Positions 10,979 to 21,788 of a DNA stretch of 64,000 nucleotides are shown piece after piece. Numbering within the stretch: position 1 is the stretch's first letter; each line of letters begins with the position of its first letter. The notes under the pieces were generated by a model. That model was given only the letters and a program-made list of their open reading frames with translations. It did no database searches and was not told where the DNA came from. The stretch comes from Hansfordia pulvinata (taxonomy: Eukaryota > Ascomycota > Sordariomycetes > Xylariales): the NCBI GenBank assembly GCA_006538405.1, contig BJKQ01000002.1, positions 4,365,770 to 4,429,769 of the forward strand. Reading direction: 5' to 3'. Both the position numbers and the translations under genes were made by a program.

Positions 10979-11628
10979 CATTTCCATAAATCACAGGAAA
11001 CCGGGGACAGACGGACGGACGACTGGGATACTCGGACTGGCAAATGGGGAACAAGCGACCCTACGCGTATGTGCCTATGAGCGCCAGTCCCACCGAATCC
11101 GCCCGCTCCTAATGTAACGCCCTGCTGTTTGTGCCGCCACGGCCATCTGTCGACAGGACCAGGCCGGGGCGCCAATCAAGTCATAAACCTCGTCACCTCG
11201 TCGCTGCCCGCGCGCGTGTGTCCCAGGGCCCTGCTTGCTATTTACCTTCTTCTGTGTTTCTGTGTTCTGGCTCTGCTTTCGGCCCCGTTTCCGGCTCTGG
11301 TCCTCTGTCTTGTTTTCCTCCTCCGCCTGCGCCCCCTCGTCGTGAGTACGGTGGTAAGGAAGTATTGCTTACTTACCTACTACCTGTGCCTAACCTAACC
11401 TTTCCCCTACCTACCTACCTACCTACACAGGCGTGACAGGTAACCTGACCAACCCATTGGATACCTCACGTACGTACGAGTGAGTACCTCTGGTTGTCTT
11501 GCGCACGTGCATCCCGCCGGTGGAACCCCGAACCCAAACACCGTTGGAATTGTTGGTTGTTGGCTGCCGCCCGTTCCAACCAACTTGTCCTCCCCTACTT
11601 GTCCAACGCCCGCGGGGCGGCCCGCGAT
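10979..11628. promoter_or_regulatory. Upstream region of the methyltransferase gene
   Basis: 650 bases before the methyltransferase start. It is pyrimidine-rich around 11240-11340, followed by TACC/CTAC tandem units near 11375-11430 typical of fungal leaders. No specific operator was identified. Confidence 0.4.
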
Positions 11629-13565
11629 ATGGATCCCCAAAAGGCCCGTTCTCAGAGCCTGCCAGACGGGCCTACGTCGCCCCTGCACTCGCCGCTGCCG
11701 CCGCCGACGCCCACGCAGTCCCAACTGCGCCCCAGGCCCTCGTCGTCGGCCAGGTCCGCCCTGACTGAATCCGACCTGTCCGAGTCGTCCGTCAGTCTGC
11801 AGGCTACCGATTTCAATGTACGCGCTTCCCACCCCCCTTCCCCCTTCCCCCACCCTTCTCCCTTCTTAACCCGGCTCGCTGGCGCCCCTATGTGATCTGA
11901 TGATCTGGTCCGATCTGATCCGACTAACCGGCTGACTTGGCGATGGTGACGCACTGCAGGAGTTCGAGACGAGCGAGGGCTTCTGGCCCGGTCCGGACTC
12001 GGAGGATTCCGATGCTCCCGTCCAACCCAGTGGCATCAAGAGGTAGGGTGGACCGACCGACTGGCTGACTGCTACCCATCTCGGTGCACCCGCTGATCGT
12101 GCCTACAGAACCTCCAAGCCGGCTGGCTCGCGATTCTTCAGGTCGATGATGCAGAGATTCGGCAGGTCCTTCAATAAAAGTACGCTTGCCTGCCCGACGT
12201 CTGGCCCGGTGGGACGTCCGATAGGGGATGCCGTCCAATTGCTCACAGTACCACCAATTCTTATCCTTTAGGCTACGATTACCTCCCGAACGACGCCGTA
12301 GGTAACGCCTCGTTTTCCACAGCTGCGGCTGCGCTGACTCATCGCAGCAAGAAAGGGACAGGAACAGTAAGACCACCGTTGCCCCAGGGGCGGGAGGAAC
12401 GCCACGCTGACGCGCCCAGTATTGCAACATCGAATCATCACAGAAGTACTAGACGGGCGGCTCAGCCTCGCTCCTGTCGTCAGACCAAGGCGCGTGTTGG
12501 ATGTTGGGACCGGCCCGGGTCTCTGGGTCCTGGTATGTCTCAAACCCGCATGCACTGTACTGCACTGCACTGCACGCACGGCAGAGGCGCAAATCGTTCG
12601 CTAACGTTGAGTGCCGTACGAGTAGGATTACGGCAAGTCTCGGTGATGAACCGTCGTCACACAAAGCCCTGCTCCTGCTGACCTATCCAAAGCGAAAAAA
12701 CATCCAGAGGTAACCGTAGTCGGCATCGACGTGGAGCCGGTGCGCCTCCCGGTCAGGCCGCCGAATGTGCAATTCTCAACCGCCGACATACGCGGCAAGA
12801 GGTTCGAGGAGCCCTTTGACCACATCAACGTGCGCATGCTGGGCAACGTGCCGTGGAGGGAAGAGCTTGTCAACGACATGTACGAGAACTTGCAGCCAGG
12901 GGGCTGGGTCGAGTTCACCGAATGGGTCATGGTTGTACAGTCCGGGGACCGTTCTTTCGAAAACACGGCATTGCGTCGGTATTGCAACCTGCTTGACGAA
13001 GGTGAGCATCCTACCCAACCACCCAGCCGGGCATCCAGGGGAGCCCCCCTCGCACGCCAAGTCGCTGACAGCACAGGCGGCCGCCGGCTGGGAATGAACA
13101 CGATGTATCCGACAGAATATAAGCCACTCTTGGAGAAGAGGGGTTTCGTCAAGATTGCCGAGAGGAAGTATGCCGTGCCACTCAACCCTTGGGCCCCGGG
13201 CAAGAGGCTCAAGGTCATTGGCGAGATGATGTGCGAGAACCTGCTCTCGGTCATCGACGCTATTTCCCTCCCAGTGTTCACCCATGGACTTGGCTGGTCA
13301 CCGAAAGACCTGGAGGCGCTCTTGGAGAAGGTGCGCAAGGAAGTTGGGAACACGGATCTGCATGTCTATTGCACGCTGTAAGGCTTTCCCCCGCTCGGCG
13401 GTCTTCTCTTGCTCGACTAACGGCCATCACAGAATGACCGTGTACGCGCAGAAGCCGAGAGACAACGCGCAGTCCTCGTCCTCGTCTCTGCAGTCGATAC
13501 CACAGGGACGACGACCTTCCTCCCTACAGATCTGCTTGGACACAGTGCAAGGGCCTGTGTCCTAG
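11629..13565 (+). CDS. SAM-dependent methyltransferase, LaeA/UMTA type, about 9-10 exons
   Basis: Class I methyltransferase of the large fungal LaeA-like/UMTA group; target unknown. Supported exons are 11629..11817, 11960..12042, 12109..12179, 12272..12297, 12348..12366, 12420..~12533, ~12693..13001, 13077..13377 and 13433..13565. The low-complexity Ser/Pro-rich N-terminus leads to YDYLPND, then LQHRIITEVLDGRLSLAP, SAM motif I VLDVGTGPG, VVGID, LQPGGWVEF and a C-terminal MTVYAQKP. The last introns are clear: 75 nt in frame at 13002-13076 and 55 nt at 13378-13432. The junction between motif I and KKHPEV (12534-12692) is uncertain. The obvious donor GTATGT and the acceptor after CTGACCTATCCAAAG differ in phase, so a micro-exon (about 12592-12616) or a one-base error is needed. 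It is convergent with the lipase. Confidence 0.85.
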
Positions 13566-14330
13566 GCTGGGCAGCAGCGGGAAATTGACCCCCCAAGCAC
13601 CCACAGCGTGCTGTGCTACGATCGCACTGAGCTATCGAATTGATGATACCCCCGGAGTTCAAAACCGACAACTTTGTATTTACGATGCGCATGAGTGTCA
13701 GATGCCATGGTAGCAATATTTTTCCATTCCATTTCCATTTCATATGATCATACCAAATTGAAGTCTTGGCTTTTCTCTCTTGCCTCTTGGCCTGCCTCTT
13801 GGAGCCCAGAAAACCCACACTTCTAGGAAAAACGGTTTTGGTATATAGAGTATTTCCAACGGAACACTTCTCACATACGACCATACCATCTGGAAAATTC
13901 GGGATCCCGTCCGCTCTCCCATAGACAAGCCAGATAGGGCCGGATTAGTAGTTGGGTCGGTGACGACCAGCGAATCCCCGGTGTTGTATGTTTTTGAGGA
14001 TCTCATTGTCTTCTGATTTTTTTCGCCGTCACTTCGGCAAGAGTCCTCTCCCCCTTTTCTTTTATTCGAGGTCTCCTTTGTTGCCCTTCTCGTCTTGTTC
14101 TCCCGCCTTCTCTTCTTTGTCTCTCGCGCCGTGTCTGATCTGAGCGGTCTGCTTCTGCGGCCAGCCCAGCCAACGTCCCACAACAGAGCGCGCACGCAGG
14201 TACATCACAGCATTGAAACGGGGCCGATAAATTCAACCATCAGCTTTCGCGGGCGTTTGTGAGATTACGGTAAATAGCGAGTACAACGATACGGCAGCCT
14301 TGGCAACCCGCAAGCCCCAGCGTGCCCCCT
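13566..14330. other. Convergent intergenic region
   Basis: 765 bases between the stop codons of two convergent genes; both 3'UTRs should lie here. T-rich tracts near 14030-14110 may serve transcription ends on either strand. No gene recognised. Confidence 0.4.
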
Positions 14331-15788
14331 TTACGCTGTGCCGTAGGCGTATTGGTTCCATTCAAGGTACCAGTTCCTGTCCCTCTGGAATCGCGAGATG
14401 TCAAAGGCCGGCTCGTGTTTGACGGTCCGGCACCCCTTGCTCGCCTCCACCCCGGAAAATCTGTCCTTGATCCAGTCCAGCCAGACCTGCTGCCCGGCGA
14501 AGAGGACCGGTGTGTGATCCACGCCCTCAAACTCGGCGTATTCGATCTGGGCGCCGGGGACCGCTGCGCAGGTCTCGTCGACGGCCGTCCGAGTGCCGGC
14601 CACGTCAAGAGCCGAGTCGCTTGTCCCGTGGAGGACGAGCAGCGGACCAGCGAACGGCTGAGCGACCACAGTGGTCAGCTCTCGCCACGCGGACGCGTAC
14701 CAGGACTCGTTCCACCCTGGCCGCACCAGGTCCGAGTCGGTGAAAAGCTCAGCAGCTACTGACTGGCACCCTTGGAGGTCCTGGAGTAGCTCGACCAGGC
14801 GGACGCCCTTCTCCGTGAGCCATTCGCTGTAGTCGAAGGTTGGGAAAACCGACTTGACGCCAATGGCGACGCGGCTGATGATGGAGTTGGCGGCCGCCTC
14901 GGTGGGCTCGTTCTTGACCGCGTTATGGAAGTCGGTCCACGGGGATCCTGGAATGGTGCCGAGGTAGCCCTTCCGTAGCTCCTGGGCGTTGTCATCATCG
15001 CCGGCCAGCACCTGGGCGGCCCCCCAGGCAGCACCACCGCCCTGCGAGTGGCCCATGACCACATACTTGCTGCCAAGCTCGTCCCACGCACCCTGGGCAG
15101 CCTTGACTGCGTAGAGTATGTCCTTCCCGGAAGCCTGGTTGGCTAGATACTGGTGGGGCACGAAGTCGGTCCCGTCGTGGTCGACCCCCAAGCCGGCGTA
15201 GTCTGGCGCGACGACGACATAGCCCTGGGTGGCGGCAGTGTATATCATGAATTGGTACCAGAGGTTCCGGATGTGGCTTGGCCCACACTCGCCTGACCAT
15301 CCCGAGGTGCCGTGGCCCCAGCCGATCACGGGCCAGCCGTCGTTGGAGGCGAACCGGCGAGGCGCATATGGCCAGAGCACAAACGCCGAGGCGGGCACCG
15401 TGCTCCCGTTGGCGTTCTGCGATGTGAACAGGATCCGGGATATGGCCGTGGTGGGCGCGATGGTGTAGAATGAAGTATTGGTGTATTGCTCAACTTTGAG
15501 GATCGAGCCAGGCGCTGCTTCGCTCCAGTTGCTGGGGAGGTCGGTGTAGAACGGGTCAAGCCTGACCGACGTGCCGGCCCAGTTCGACCGCTCGTAGTTG
15601 AGTGCCGTGAGGACTGCGTCGGAGAGCTCTCGAGACAGCCCGGCCTCGGAGATCCTCTGCGCGGCCGTGGCCGGGTTGTAGGGCCCATGCGTGGCGTTGA
15701 AGGTGTTGTTCTGCACCTTGGCTTCAGGAAAAGCTCCGGCCGCGACTGTGGCAAGGCTCGAGGCCAGCATACAGGATAGGAGTCTCAT
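14331..15788 (-). CDS. Secretory lipase (LIP family, alpha/beta hydrolase)
   Basis: Probable extracellular lipase/esterase. The single exon encodes 485 aa from ATG 15788, where a typical signal peptide begins (MRLLSCMLASSLATVAAGA); the longer frame upstream would bury this signal, so I reject it. The fold is the fungal secretory lipase family known from Candida. The nucleophile elbow GHSQGGGAA has Ser at ~248, HGTSD supplies Asp at ~391 and GVDHTPV supplies His at ~425. The oxyanion/lid region GHGTSG is at ~158-163, and several N-x-S/T glycosylation sites are present (NNT, NAT, NWS, NTS, NGS). No frame problems. It is convergent with the methyltransferase and shares nothing obvious with the nitrogen cluster next door. 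Confidence 0.92.
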   Translation of the reverse strand: MRLLSCMLASSLATVAAGAFPEAKVQNNTFNATHGPYNPATAAQRISEAGLSRELSDAVLTALNYERSNWAGTSVRLDPFYTDLPSNWSEAAPGSILKVEQYTNTSFYTIAPTTAISRILFTSQNANGSTVPASAFVLWPYAPRRFASNDGWPVIGWGHGTSGWSGECGPSHIRNLWYQFMIYTAATQGYVVVAPDYAGLGVDHDGTDFVPHQYLANQASGKDILYAVKAAQGAWDELGSKYVVMGHSQGGGAAWGAAQVLAGDDDNAQELRKGYLGTIPGSPWTDFHNAVKNEPTEAAANSIISRVAIGVKSVFPTFDYSEWLTEKGVRLVELLQDLQGCQSVAAELFTDSDLVRPGWNESWYASAWRELTTVVAQPFAGPLLVLHGTSDSALDVAGTRTAVDETCAAVPGAQIEYAEFEGVDHTPVLFAGQQVWLDWIKDRFSGVEASKGCRTVKHEPAFDISRFQRDRNWYLEWNQYAYGTA

Positions 15789-16747
15789 TTTTTTTTCTTT
15801 CTGAGCCGAGGACACAAGTGTGGCGTATTTCATCATCGTAGCTGAGGGCAATGCTGGCAATTTGTACCCTCTCAACATTGCTTGCCGAGAACACCCAACC
15901 CGACGGCTCTCCCCACGTGCCTGTCCGTCGGTCTTGTCGCCGAGCCCGAGCCCGTCTCTGTGCCAAGAGAGTCATCATGGGTAGCCGGCTCCATCGTCAT
16001 GAGTTCCGTACGTGGTCAGTATACCCAGCCTCTTCCTGGTCTCTTAGCTTCATCGCGTTGCGGGAGAAAGGTCGTCGGCATACCCGTATTGGCTAATTTG
16101 CGGGGTGTTTCCCACGTGGAGAACGCGTTCTCGCAGGGATTTGCAGATGGGAGATGACTAGCCGGGGTAACTCTCCTCTCTTTTTGTGGGTGCAGTTGGA
16201 GCAATGCCGAGTTGCTCGCCCGTCCTCCGGGCCGGTAGGCGGAGAAATCGCGGGGAACCTGCGGAAAAGGGCCGTGTCAAGAGAGCTACTCGTGTGGAGG
16301 GGGCCTGGCACGCCTGGTTAATCGCTCAATACCCCACGATGATCAGCCCTGGCCAGGCCCTTGCGAACAGATCAAAGGTCGCTGCTGGAGACTGCACCGG
16401 ACAGACGCCATGAATGAATCTCTGGGGAAGCATTCTGCAGCTGCCTCCAAAATACCCAAGCTCGCGTCGACGACGTGCACGCGCTTGCCATGAAGTCCGT
16501 CGGCGGTTCCGAGATGGTCTGATTCACCTGAGCTGGTTCGACCGATGGTGTTCGAGCAATGTGGCAGAAGTATGGAGCGGATCACGCGACTGGCATTACC
16601 AGCTGCTCAATCATGGAGGCATTGGGGAACACCACGACAGTGGCCAGCGCGGATTCCGCTGTGTACGATGAGATGGCTTGCGTAGGGTATCCCCACAGCT
16701 TCCAAGACTCAGAGGATATGTCCAAGCATTCTATCAAATGGTATACA
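15789..16747. other. Intergenic, lipase promoter to NCS1 3' end
   Basis: 959 bases holding the lipase promoter (reading leftward) and the 3' flank of the permease. Short open frames exist on both strands but none shows a domain or splice pattern. Confidence 0.4.
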
Positions 16748-18587
16748 TCAACCTTCCCGGGTGCCAAGGATTTCCTTTTGCTTCTCGTTCTCGCTCAAGT
16801 ATGCCTCTCCCTGGTGGACCCTCTCGGTGCCATCGACCACTTCGACGTCCTCATGGACAGAGTAGGCGATGAGGGTGTCTAGCGCCGGGAAGGCCCAGTT
16901 GAGGGCGGCATGAACGGCAAAGGTCGACACAAATCCGTACAGGTAGAACATGTCGTAGAGATAGGATGCTCCGCCGATCTGCAGCTGGGGGTTGACCGCC
17001 GAGGCCAGGCCCGGGAGCAATGGAACAATCCCAACCAGGAGGGCCACGACTGCACGCCAGTTGGTGCCGGCCGCACTGCCGTAGCTGTACCTCGCCTTCT
17101 GCCGGTAGAGCGCCGGGACATCGATGGCCCGCTTCTTGACAACCCAGTAGTCACAGGCCAGCAAGGCTGCGATGGGGGCCAGGAAGACCCCAGGGCCCCC
17201 ATGAAGTTGAGCAGAGACTCGGCCGAGCTGACGATTTTCCACGGGACCATGACCCAGCACGCCGTGAACGTGACGAGGATGGCGCCCCGGCGGAGGTTGA
17301 CGTACTTGGGAAACAGGCACGCCAGGTCGTTGGAGCAGGAGATGACGTTGGCCGACAGGTTGGTGCCGATCTGCGCCACACACCACGAGAGGCCGACGAA
17401 GAAGGCAGCGGCGCGGCCACCGGGGCCTTCCCAGCGAGAGGCGAGGGCCAGCGGGTCCCAGATATACTCGCCGTAGACAACCTTGGCACACGACGTCCCG
17501 ATGATGCCGAACACCCCCAGGGACGTCATGAGGAAGGGCACGAAGAAGACCTGCCAGTAGACGCCCCTCTCGTGCTTCATGTAGCGGGTAAAGTCGGCCA
17601 CGTTGGTGCCCATGGTGGCCCAGCCGCCCGTCATGGAGCTCATGGAAGACACAATGAGCCACGCCCGCGTCGAACCCGTCACGGTCGGGCTCTGCACCCA
17701 GATGTCCCCGGCGCCGTTGGCCATGCGCGCCATGCCGATCACAGTCCCCAGGGCACAGGCGATGACGAGAACGGCCTTGAAGACGAAGAACCACCTGAGC
17801 CTGTAGGGGTGAATCAGGAGGAAAGGGAACTGGACCGTGAAAAAGACAAAGTGGGATACCATCTGCTGGGTCGTGATCCCGGCGGACTCGGGTAAGTGGT
17901 TGGGGATTCTGGCATCGTCAGCCGTCGCACGGCAGGGCAGGGCGTTGAGAGGGGGGGGCAGGCAGCGGTACGCACTCGAGAAACGACGGCCAGATGGCCC
18001 GGATGATTTGCGTCATGGCGGTTGACCCCGAGTACGATTGTATGGCTGCTTCCGTCAGAAACGCCACCTGGAGCAACGGCTGATATACTGACCATGCCAG
18101 AACAGAGCAGTCACCATGCGGATGACGACCGGGAACCGACTGAAAATCGAACCGAAGCTGGATCTTGCAATCACAGGGAAAGGGACGTGCAGCGCAGCCC
18201 CGGCAGCGCCGTTCAGGCACAAAGGCACCGTTATGGTGATCATGCCCAGGATCAAACAGTAGAGAGCCTCGCGCCTGTCCCACTCCGTCAAGTCAGCGTC
18301 TGCCCGCGAGGCAAGAACCAGGTAGGTGGGGAACGTTACCAGGTGAGGCCGACGGCGATGATGGCCGACGCCCCGGCCCAGCTCTGGGCAGAGAGGCCGT
18401 CGCTCATCCAGTACCCGAGTATTGTCCATCCGGACCAGGTCCGCTGTTCCGGGGGCGTGACATCGGTATCTCGGTTACTCCAGGTATTCTCGTCGGCGAA
18501 CGTGACTGTCTGTTTCTCGAGAAGCCACCCTTCTTTGCGAGTCTTGTTCGCCAAACCCCGCCTGATCGAGTGTAAGAGCTGAGCCAT
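16748..18587 (-). CDS. NCS1-family nucleobase/allantoin-type permease, 4 exons, frameshifted
   Basis: Plasma-membrane symporter of the Fur-like NCS1 group (uracil, uridine, allantoin, thiamine-type substrates). Exons complement(18340..18587, 18093..18274, 17976..18045, 16748..17908) join in phase with introns of 65, 47 and 67 nt. Key stretches are NRDTDVTPPEQRTWSGW before helix 1, SDGLSAQSWAG, AIIAVGLTWREALYC across intron 1, and the later ANVISCSNDLACLFPKYVNLRRG; about 12 hydrophobic segments are visible. In exon 4, after SLLNFMGAL, the frame breaks. The expected GVFLAPIAALLACDYW follows in another frame, and adding one base to the four-base C run at 17188-17191 (G on the coding strand) restores it, giving ~553 aa. 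It is divergent to the dioxygenase, suggesting co-expression. Exact substrate cannot be read from sequence. Confidence 0.92.
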
Positions 18588-19243
18588 GTTAGACAGGGGA
18601 GGGAGTCAAGTGCACCACGGTATGTCTCTGCGCCAGGTGAGTAGCCTATATCCATCATGACCATCTCGGCGAATGCTGTGGTATTTACATTGGTCTGAGG
18701 CGTACGCTTTTCCTCCATGTCCCCAAGCTTTGGCGCACGCTTCCCCGCGAGGCGAGGCCCGGATCGAGCCTCTGCTCTCTAAGTCGCAGATAAGATAGGT
18801 AGCTTCTCGTCGGAACTGGACTTCCATTCCGAACCGGGCGCCCTCAATCAGCTCGCAATCACAGCACCTTGCGACGACACATGGCTTGGGACTTGCCTAC
18901 TCCCTTGCCGATAGGACCCCTGCAATCGCTTCGCCGACGGGAGACGGGTCGTTCTTATCTGCGGCAGGACGACTCGCCGGCGGCCCGTCCGTTGGTTGTT
19001 ATCAACAGTGGGGCGGCACCTTCGGTTGTTACTGGGGCGTGCCGAACCGGGAATGCCTCTCTATGACGGACCAGACCGGCTGGCCAGTATACGTCGAGCG
19101 AGACGATGATTTATGAGGCCCCAGCACCCTGTACCAGAGCAGCCCTGATGGTTATCTTATCAGCCAGTGCCTGGTAGGAATCAGATCGAGCAGCAGCGAC
19201 CACCATCACCACCACCTCCACTAACACCATCATCACTACCACC
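18588..19243. promoter_or_regulatory. Divergent promoter with clustered GATA-factor sites
   Basis: 656 bases between the permease and dioxygenase start codons. HGATAR sites occur as an overlapping pair AGATAAGATAG at 18788-18798, CGATAG at 18909-18914, AGATAA (complement) at 18955-18960, and a second overlapping pair on the complement at 19152-19162. GATA pairs of this kind are the binding pattern of AreA/NIT2-type nitrogen regulators. CAC/ACC-rich leader sequence precedes the dioxygenase ATG. Confidence 0.65.
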
Positions 19244-20343
19244 ATGAGTTTCACTTCGTTCGCCGGTAACCAGAGGACCATCTCGTCCGACACGGCCAGA
19301 AAAGCCGGATTCAACGAGATCCCCGTCATTTCTCTGAAATCCCCCAGAGACACGCTGCTGGAACAGCTTCGGGACGCCTGTACCCGAGTCGGCTTCTTCT
19401 ACATCAAAGACCATGACGTGCCGCAGGCCAAGATCGACAGGCTGTTCCAGACGGCCGAGCAGTACTTCGCCCAGTCCCCCGAGAAGAAGAACGAGATCAA
19501 CTACAAAAATTCGCGCATCCTGCGAGGCTACGAGCCGCCGGCAGAGGTTCGCACGGACGAGACTCGCAAGCCTGATCTGAACGAGGCGTTCAACTGGGGC
19601 TATGAGAAGAGCCTCGATCCCCTGTGGGATGCCTCCAAGAAGGAAGCTCAAGGTAAGCCGGGGCTGGCCCCGAGCCCAGCGCGTGAAAACACGGATCGCT
19701 GACAGAGTCAGAATGGGCCGACAACCCCATGTCGGGGCCGAACGCGTGGCCGGACATGCCGGGATTCCAGGAGGCCGTGGGGAGCTACTACGCCGAGCTC
19801 CTGGGCCTCGCGCGTCAGATGATCAAGCTGTTCGCCGAGGTCTTGTCTCTGCCGCCCGACTTCTTCGACAGCCTCGTCTCGACCCCGGGGGCGATGGGCC
19901 GCCTGATTCACTACCCGCCCCAGGAGTCGTCGAACGCGGACGCGCTGGGGATTGGCGCCCATACCGACATTGAGTGCTTCACGATCCTGTGCCAGGGAAG
20001 CGTGCCGGCGCTGCAGGTCCTCAACAGCGCGGGGGAGTGGATCCAGGCGCCCCCCATCCCCGGGACGTTCGTGGTGAACATTGGAGACCTGCTGGCCAGG
20101 TGGACCAACGATCGGTTCGTGTCGACGGTGCATCGCGTGTGGAATGTGACGGGACAGGAAAGATACTCGATCCCCTTCTTCTTTGGCACCAACTACGACG
20201 CGACCATCTCGACGCTGCAGTCGTGTCTCGACGCCGGGGGCAAGTCCAAGTACGATCCTGTGCTGGCGGGAGACTATGTGTGGAAGAGGCTCTCGGCCAG
20301 TCGCAGCGATCAGAAGGAGCTGAGGGTGTCGGCTGCTGCGTGA
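19244..20343 (+). CDS. 2-oxoglutarate/Fe(II)-dependent dioxygenase (IPNS-like), 2 exons
   Basis: Cytosolic non-haem iron oxygenase of the isopenicillin-N-synthase-like family, which includes fungal thymine 7-hydroxylases. Exons 19244..19652 and 19706..20343 (53-nt intron, phase 1) give 348 aa. The N-terminal DIOX_N half runs from IPVISL to about residue 125. Iron ligands are H222 and D224 in AHTDIECF and H279 in STVHRVWN; R289 and S291 in RYSIPFFFG bind 2-oxoglutarate. The MSGPNAWP block just after the intron is characteristic of this fungal subgroup. Its place, divergent from an NCS1 permease and upstream of ureide-cleaving enzymes, suggests it oxidises the imported nitrogen compound. Thymine or another pyrimidine is plausible but unproven. 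Confidence 0.93.
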
Positions 20344-20897
20344 AAAATGTCTTTGTACGTACCGAAATCGATGGGAGATATTTGTTAGTAGAAGCCATCA
20401 TCGGTTCCAAGACTTGCGTGACATACGCGTACACGACACAACTCCGCAAGAGGCATGCGTCGATCTTGCACCATCTTGATGAGTGCGTGTGCCCCTACGG
20501 GTAGCTATCTACGAGTATCCGTTGGTAGGGGGTCGAAGGTAGGGGTCAGGCCCCACAGTTGAAGACCTGGCCTAGACCAAGATATTCAATCCCGTCCTAT
20601 CCTATTCTCATCCTAGGCAATCGTGTCCAGTCGATCGGAGTCTCCCGATAGCGGAGAAATCCCCGGACAGCGTGGAAGACCTGGCTGGCCAGCTGTGATC
20701 ACGAGCACAGGCGAGCCGCCGCTGCATTATAACCCGAGACAGCGCCAGGCTTGCGACGGACTGGACTTGGCGCCTGACGGGTATCCGTACGTTCGAATCG
20801 GAAGCACCCTCACCAATCGCAGCCGGCCGCAACTCTGTCTGTATTCTCTCTCTCTCTCTCTCTCTCCCTCTCCTCTGTTTCCCACTCTGTCAACAAG
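20344..20897. promoter_or_regulatory. Intergenic upstream of the allophanate hydrolase C-domain gene
   Basis: 554 bases. A CT dinucleotide run (about 20849-20876) ends ~20 bases before the next start codon, a common fungal core-promoter/leader feature. One CGATAG lies near 20645 and one TACGAGTA octamer at 20510. Confidence 0.45.
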
Positions 20898-21356
20898 ATG
20901 CCGCCGCCGCATGGGCAGAACTTTGTCTCGGTGGTGGTGGTCGGGGCGCACTTGACTGGGTTCCCTCTGAACCGGGATCTCGTCTCCCGCGGCGCTTCTC
21001 TGGAGAGCACGGCCGTGACATCCCCGTGCTACCGACTGTTTGCCCTTCACTCGGCCGGCGGCGTGCAGAAGCCCGGCCTCAAACGCGTCGCCAGCGGAGA
21101 GGGCGTGGAGATTGAGGTTGAAGTGTGGAGGCTGCCCGACAGCCAGCTCTGGAGCTTCATGTCCACCATTGCCCACCCGCTCGGTCTCGGGTCCGTCGAG
21201 CTCGAGGACGGCGGCTGGAGGCTCGGGTTCATCTGTGAGCCAATTGGACTGGCTGATGCCACTGACATTTCGGGCTTCGGCGGATGGAGAGCCTACAGTA
21301 AGGCGACGGCGGGGGCAGCAGCAGCAACAGCAGCGACGACACCTTCGGCTGACTGA
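20898..21356 (+). CDS. Free-standing allophanate hydrolase C-terminal domain protein
   Basis: Small 152-aa protein equal to the C-terminal domain of allophanate hydrolase (AtzF/DUR1,2 type). In the bacterial enzyme this domain turns over the N-carboxycarbamate released by the amidase domain, yielding ammonia and CO2. Matching blocks in order are VVGAHLTGFPLN (~14-26), YRLFAL, KPGLKRV, EVEVWRLP, HPLGLGSVELEDG, and GFICEPIGL...DISGFGGWRAY near the end; an Ala/Thr-rich tail follows. It is a complete single exon from ATG 20898. Normally this domain is fused behind the amidase domain. Here it is on its own, while the amidase half is encoded at 24314-26502. This suggests a two-polypeptide allophanate hydrolase. 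Homology is strong by eye; catalytic competence is inferred. Confidence 0.88.
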   Translation: MPPPHGQNFVSVVVVGAHLTGFPLNRDLVSRGASLESTAVTSPCYRLFALHSAGGVQKPGLKRVASGEGVEIEVEVWRLPDSQLWSFMSTIAHPLGLGSVELEDGGWRLGFICEPIGLADATDISGFGGWRAYSKATAGAAAATAATTPSAD

Positions 21357-21788
21357 GCAAAGATAGTGTTGGGTACGTTACCTAATATTTCGAGTCGGTA
21401 GAACTGCGAAGCAATACATGGATAACCGGAAGGGATCGCGGAGACAAGTGACCCCTGTCGCCTAGGTACCGTCACGCACGCTACTCGTACATGTACTACA
21501 TATACCTACCTGCCACCTATCCGATGTACCTACGGTATCCAATAACCCATATAGCCCGGCCCGTGAATGACCGACCGGCTGCCATTGTGTCGTGCTGTGT
21601 GGTGTGGTCTGGTGTTGGTGAAGGAGGGAAGGAGGGCTGGAGAGGTCCCAGAACACCCCGCCTTGCGCCTTCCGCGACGTGGGCACCCACATGGGATAAA
21701 GCACCAGTGTCAGCATCAGCCTAATCATCGTCATTAGCAACAACGACGACAGCAACCAGAACCACGACCACGGCGATATCGCCCAAAA
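21357..21788. promoter_or_regulatory. Promoter region of the Zn2Cys6 gene
   Basis: 432 bases between the C-domain gene and the regulator. Contains one TACTCGTA octamer (21482) and CA/AC-rich sequence before the ATG. No clear GATA site. Confidence 0.4.

Noticed and set aside
14331..15788. The lipase as part of the nitrogen cluster
   Set aside because: No functional link, separated by 959 bp and likely regulated separately.
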